Source: Nocardia sp. alder85J | Lineage (GTDB): Bacteria; Actinomycetota; Actinomycetes; Mycobacteriales; Mycobacteriaceae | Assembly: GCF_020176955.2 (NCBI RefSeq) | Contig: NZ_JAIUCZ020000007.1 | Span: 1-64,000 of the forward strand | DNA: 64,000 nucleotides | Direction: 5' to 3' | Shown here: piece after piece, positions 60,671-64,000 of the stretch | How positions within the stretch are numbered: the first letter of the stretch is position 1 | How the letters are laid out: each line of letters begins with the position of its first letter | Translations under genes and position numbers: made by a program | The notes under the pieces: generated by a model | Told to the model about the DNA's origin: nothing | What the model saw: the letters and a program-made list of their open reading frames with translations, nothing else | The model's database searches: none

Positions 60671-61903
60671 ATGACCGAGGAACCGGTGCCCGACCGGATG
60701 TCGCCGCTCGGGCAGCGGGCACGGCAGATCGCCGCCGCGGCCGCGCAACTGTTTCACGATGTCGGCTACCAGAACGTCAGTGTCGACCAGATCGGCGCGG
60801 CGGTCGGGCTCACCGGCCCGGCCGTGTACCGGCATTTCAAGAGCAAGCATCAGATTCTGGTACACGCCCTGGTGGAACAGGTCGCGGTGGTCGAGCAGAT
60901 GGCGGACCGTTTCGCACAGGGCACCGAACCGGCCACGGACCGGCTGAGCGGATTCCTCACCGAACTCGGCGCGCTGGTCGTCGACCGCGACGAGGCCATG
61001 CTGTGGCGCACCGAACAGCGCCATCTCCGGCCCGAGGAGCAGCGGGTTTTCCGGGCCCGGTTCGGCGCGGTGCTGCACCGGGTCGCGGGGCTGCTGACGG
61101 CTGCCCGCCCGGACCGCAACCGCGCCGACGCCGAACTGCTCGGTTACGCCCTGCTGGCCTTCTTCGCCGGCACCCGCGACATCCGGCACGGCCTGGGTAC
61201 CGAGCGGCTGACCGTCGTGCAATCCGCGATCGCGACCGCGATCGTGCGATGCGAAATTCCCGCTGCCGCGGATACTTCCGGAACAGCGCCGCGGATCGGC
61301 GGGCACATCCCGGCCGGCCGGCGCGAGCGCATCATCAGCACCTCCGCCGCATTGTTCGACCGGCGCGGCTTCCACGACGTGCGGATCGACGACATCGCCA
61401 AGGCGTCGAACATGTCGGTCGCCACCCTGTATCAACACGTCGACAGCAAAACCGCAGCGCTGCACGCGATCCTGGAGCGCGGCGCGCACGGCCTGCTCTA
61501 CGTCACGCACGCCGCGCTGGCGAATGCCGCCACCGCCGAAGCCGCACTGGCCCTGCTGATCCGGACCTACATCGGACAGGCGCTGGGCGTGCACGGCCGC
61601 ATCATGCGCATCCTCGCCACCGACCTGATCTACCTGCCCGAGCAGGAGCGCACCGCCCTCCGCGACGCGCAACGCGAGTACGTCGCCGAATGGATCGAGG
61701 CATTGCGCGCCATCTCCCCCGGCCTGGATGCCGCCGACGCCCGCGCCCTCGCCCACGCCGTCATCGGCGTGATCACCGACATGTCGCAGACCCCGCGGGT
61801 CCGCACCCGCCCCGGCGTGGCCGGCGAACTGATCGCCCTCGCCACCGCGATGACCGCCCCCGGCAGCACCGCCGCTCCCCTCCCGGCGGGACCGCCGGCG
61901 TGA
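60671..61903 (+). CDS. Double TetR regulator (two TetR HTHs in one chain)
   Basis: 410 aa from ATG 60671. A first TetR domain (QIAAAAAQLFHDVGYQNVSV, DQIGAAVGLTGPAVYRHFKS) and its ligand domain fill residues 1-190. A second begins RRERIISTSAALFDRRGFHD, VRIDDIAKASNMSVATLYQH, with its own C-terminal domain to the end. A TetR chain is usually about 200 aa, so this is a tandem fusion that acts like a built-in dimer or binds two operators. It lies between two SDR genes and probably controls the island, possibly via acyl-CoA. Confidence 0.85.
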   Translation: MTEEPVPDRMSPLGQRARQIAAAAAQLFHDVGYQNVSVDQIGAAVGLTGPAVYRHFKSKHQILVHALVEQVAVVEQMADRFAQGTEPATDRLSGFLTELGALVVDRDEAMLWRTEQRHLRPEEQRVFRARFGAVLHRVAGLLTAARPDRNRADAELLGYALLAFFAGTRDIRHGLGTERLTVVQSAIATAIVRCEIPAAADTSGTAPRIGGHIPAGRRERIISTSAALFDRRGFHDVRIDDIAKASNMSVATLYQHVDSKTAALHAILERGAHGLLYVTHAALANAATAEAALALLIRTYIGQALGVHGRIMRILATDLIYLPEQERTALRDAQREYVAEWIEALRAISPGLDAADARALAHAVIGVITDMSQTPRVRTRPGVAGELIALATAMTAPGSTAAPLPAGPPA

Positions 61904-61983
61904 CGGCGGCCACCGACCACGCAGTCATCCGAATCAGGCCCGGAGACATCACCGAATCCGGTGACAGGAGAGAAGGATCCGAG

Positions 61984-62811
61984 ATGGGTAAGTTGGACGG
62001 CAAAGTCGCCTTCATCACCGGCGCGGCGCGCGGGCAGGGCAGAAGTCATGCGGTGCGGCTGGCCGAGGAGGGCGCGGACATCATCGCGCTGGACGTGTGC
62101 CGGCAGATCGACACCGTCGAATATGCGACGGCGAATTCGGCCGATCTCGCCGAGACGGTCCGGCTGGTGGAGAAGACCGGTCGCCGGATCATCGCGGCGG
62201 AGGCGGATATTCGCGACTACGACGCGGTGAAGCAGGTGGTCGACGCGGGTGTCGCGGAGTTCGGCCGGCTCGACATCGTGCTGGCGAACGCGGGTATCTC
62301 GACCATGGCGCCCACGCTCGAGATGAGCGAGGAGGTGTGGACGACGATGATCGATATCAATCTCACCGGGCAGTGGCGCACCGTCAAGGCCGCGGTGCCG
62401 CACATCGTCGCGGGCGGTCGCGGCGGCTCGGTCGTGCTGGTCAGTTCGCTGGCGGCGATGGCCACCAACGAGAACATGGCGCACTACAGCGCCGCGAAGA
62501 CCGGCCTGATCGGGCTCATGCGGGTGCTCGCGAAAGAGCTCGCGCCGCACAGTATCCGGGTGAACACTGTGCATCCGACCACGGTCGCCACGGATATGAT
62601 CCTCAACGACGTGACCTACAAGCTGTTCCGGCCCGATCTGCCGAACCCCACCCGGGCGGATTTCGAGCAGGCGGCGCTCACGCTCAACGCGTTGCCCGTC
62701 CCGGCGCTGGAGTCGATCGACATCTCGAACGCGATCCTCTACCTGGTCTCCGACGACGGCCGCTACGTGACGGCCACCCGGCACGTGGTGGATGCCGGCG
62801 GGCAGCTCTGA
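61984..62811 (+). CDS. Mycofactocin-coupled-type SDR oxidoreductase
   Basis: 275 aa from ATG 61984 with GAGAAGGA ahead. KVAFITGAARGQGRSHAVRL has the GARGQGRSHAVRLA variant of mycofactocin-associated SDRs; ALDVCRQIDTVEYATANSAD (long insertion after beta-2), LDIVLANAGISTMAP, VVLVSSLAAMATNENMAHYS and HYSAAKTGLIGLMRVLAKEL follow. These enzymes hold NAD tightly and pass electrons to mycofactocin. The mft genes are not in this window. Confidence 0.87.
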   Translation: MGKLDGKVAFITGAARGQGRSHAVRLAEEGADIIALDVCRQIDTVEYATANSADLAETVRLVEKTGRRIIAAEADIRDYDAVKQVVDAGVAEFGRLDIVLANAGISTMAPTLEMSEEVWTTMIDINLTGQWRTVKAAVPHIVAGGRGGSVVLVSSLAAMATNENMAHYSAAKTGLIGLMRVLAKELAPHSIRVNTVHPTTVATDMILNDVTYKLFRPDLPNPTRADFEQAALTLNALPVPALESIDISNAILYLVSDDGRYVTATRHVVDAGGQL

Positions 62812-62855
62812 AAGCCCTCGGGCGCAACATATTCAGCCACCTGTGCGGATAGCGG

Positions 62856-62887
62856 AGCGGCCCGGTCGTGATCACGACCGGGCCGCT
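62856..62887. terminator. Long perfect palindrome, bidirectional terminator
   Basis: A 32-base perfect palindrome centred on TGATCA (arms AGCGGCCCGGTCGTGA) lies between the convergent SDR (62811) and flavin reductase (62900). It should fold into a 14-15 bp stem and end both transcripts. Confidence 0.8.
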
Positions 62888-62899
62888 TCGATGTTCACC

Positions 62900-63391
62900 T
62901 CAGGCGAGTACTCGATGGGTGCCGAAGCCACGCGCGAAGTAGGTCAGCGGCGGCGTCGGCCGGCTCTCCAGCGCGTGCACCTCCCCCATCAGCACGACGT
63001 GGTCGGCCGCCTCGACGGCCTGCGCCACCCGGCAGGCGAACCAGCCGGGAGCCCCGGCCAGCCGCGGAACCCCGTGCGCGCGTGACCAATCCACGCCCTC
63101 GAACTTGTCCTGTCCCTTGCGCGCGAACCGCCCGGCCAGCTCCGACTGGTCGTGGCCGAGGATGTTCACCCCGAACTCACCGGCGGCCAGCACCAGCGCC
63201 AGCAGGTCCGATCCGCGATCGAGACTGACCAGCAGCGACGGTGGTGACATCGACAGCGAGGCGAAGGCGCTCACGGTCGTACCGTGTGGGCGCTCACCGT
63301 CCATCGCGGTCACCACCGCCACCGGTGTGCACACTGCGGCCATCGCGTCCTTGAAGGCGCCGGCGAGCTGTTCGGCCTCCGGTGCTGTCAT
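62900..63391 (-). CDS. Flavin reductase (HpaC/two-component monooxygenase partner)
   Basis: 163 aa. AMAAVCTPVAVVTAMDGERP, HGTTVSAFASLSMSPPSLLV, SLDRGSDLLALVLAAGEFGV and NILGHDQSELAGRFARKGQD are the family core; HVVLMGEVHALE follows. It reduces FMN/FAD with NAD(P)H and hands it to a monooxygenase. The luciferase-like gene ends 29 bp upstream on the same strand, so the two are a two-component system. Confidence 0.87.
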   Translation of the reverse strand: MTAPEAEQLAGAFKDAMAAVCTPVAVVTAMDGERPHGTTVSAFASLSMSPPSLLVSLDRGSDLLALVLAAGEFGVNILGHDQSELAGRFARKGQDKFEGVDWSRAHGVPRLAGAPGWFACRVAQAVEAADHVVLMGEVHALESRPTPPLTYFARGFGTHRVLA

Positions 63392-63420
63392 CGCGTTGTT
63401 CCTTTCCCGCGCCCGGTGAT

Positions 63421-64000
63421 TCAGACGGTCGCGGCCTCGCGCACCGGGATGCCCAGCCGGCGCAGCTCCGGCATCACCTTCTCGGCGAACAGCCGCATGC
63501 TGGCCTCGGCCTTGTCGTGATCCATACCGCCACAGGAGAATCCGCAGTTCTGGTCGTAGTCGCCGAACAGGTCGTAGCGCTCCTTGATGCGCGCCACGAT
63601 CTGCTCGGGGGTGCCGGTGAGCTGGGCGGCCCAGTAACCCTCCGCCGCGGCCTCCTTACCGGCCGCGATCATGGCGTCGGCCATCGCGGCGTAGTTCTGG
63701 TAGCCGCTGATGTTGTCGAAATGCCCGGACTTGTCCAGGCCGTAATGCGCCATGGTGAGGCCGAAGTGTACGAAGATCGCCTCCTTCGAGGTGGCCTCGC
63801 ATTCGGCGGCGTCCTCCGAGCAGTACACCGAATCGGAGAGGATCACCCGCGGCGGCTCGTCGTCGTGGTGCTTACGGTAGATCTCGCGGTATTCGGCGAA
63901 ATCGGCGGCGTGCGCCTCGGTCGGGAATTGCGCGAACGACGCAATGGCGGTACCCCGTTCGGCGGCGGTGACCCGGGACTCCGCGGACATCGCGATGCTG
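63421..64000 (-). CDS. Luciferase-like (LLM) flavin-dependent oxidoreductase, 5' end outside the window
   Basis: The visible C-terminal 190 residues have FAQFPTEAHAADFAEYREIY, DSVYCSEDAAECEATSKEAI, then AAQLTGTPEQIVARIKERYD (classic LLM 'GTPE-x-V' segment) and FSCGGMDHDKAEASMRLFAE, KVMPELRRLG. LLM enzymes oxidise substrates with FMNH2 and oxygen. The frame runs off the window edge, so the start is not seen. It is paired with the flavin reductase downstream. Confidence 0.82.
   Translation of the reverse strand, partial: SIAMSAESRVTAAERGTAIASFAQFPTEAHAADFAEYREIYRKHHDDEPPRVILSDSVYCSEDAAECEATSKEAIFVHFGLTMAHYGLDKSGHFDNISGYQNYAAMADAMIAAGKEAAAEGYWAAQLTGTPEQIVARIKERYDLFGDYDQNCGFSCGGMDHDKAEASMRLFAEKVMPELRRLGIPVREAATV

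Overview
The window looks like a chromosomal segment of a high-GC mycolic-acid actinomycete, most probably Nocardia or a close relative. This is judged from codon bias and gene content: WXG100 proteins, a DUF3556 membrane protein, a mycofactocin-type SDR, many acyl-CoA enzymes, and a mevalonate operon in the actinomycete gene order. It is an inference, because no rRNA or other marker gene is present.

Region 1 (about 1-5300) is a junkyard. It has a tRNA 3'-end fragment (a likely old attachment site), two copies of a hairpin element, a multiply frameshifted AbrB-like gene, and truncated pieces of CBS-domain, maleylpyruvate-isomerase-like and Mrp genes. A few intact genes sit among them: a lipoprotein, a methyltransferase, a DUF1579-like protein and a CGNR zinc-finger regulator.

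Region 2 (5317-23602) is the highlight. It is a self-contained isoprenoid locus controlled, by proximity, by a 1114-aa regulator that joins an IS1595-transposase-type zinc ribbon to a STAND ATPase and a LuxR HTH. Next come an NAD-dependent epimerase/dehydrogenase and a polyprenyl diphosphate synthase on the + strand. On the - strand are a squalene-epoxidase-like FAD monooxygenase and a 1045-aa fusion of a squalene-synthase-like domain with an oxidosqualene-cyclase-like domain. A six-gene mevalonate operon follows (mevalonate kinase, diphosphomevalonate decarboxylase, phosphomevalonate kinase, type 2 IPP isomerase, HMG-CoA reductase, HMG-CoA synthase). Read together, the genes could take acetyl-CoA units to IPP/DMAPP, a prenyl diphosphate, squalene, 2,3-oxidosqualene and a cyclic triterpenoid.

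Region 3 (23818-37000) is mixed: a DUF3556 protein, a 2OG-Fe(II) oxygenase, a small sigma-like ORF, an SDR/hypothetical/ECF-sigma operon split by an intact ISAs1-family element with perfect ends and a 10-bp target duplication, a DHA2 MFS exporter, and small enzymes (VOC, Nudix, GNAT). Several chimeric gene stubs mark past deletions.

Region 4 (36969-40167) is a five-gene redox operon: short exported protein, ApbE, ferric-reductase-like membrane protein, NuoF-like flavoprotein, three-cysteine ferredoxin. Region 5 (40420-44940) has MFS and AraC stubs, a LysR/SDR divergent pair and a WXG100/DUF7832/YbaB cluster typical of ESX-associated loci, with no secretion machinery in view.

Region 6 (45334-64000) is a large acyl-CoA catabolic island: a degenerate RibB paralogue, enoyl-CoA hydratases, hydrolase, phosphotransferase, SDRs, acyl-CoA dehydrogenase, FadB-like multifunctional protein and thiolase on the - strand. 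Opposed to these are a thiolase-like protein, MaoC-type hydratases, SDRs and a double-TetR regulator on the + strand, then a flavin reductase/luciferase-type monooxygenase pair. It probably degrades a lipid or terpenoid substrate that I cannot name.
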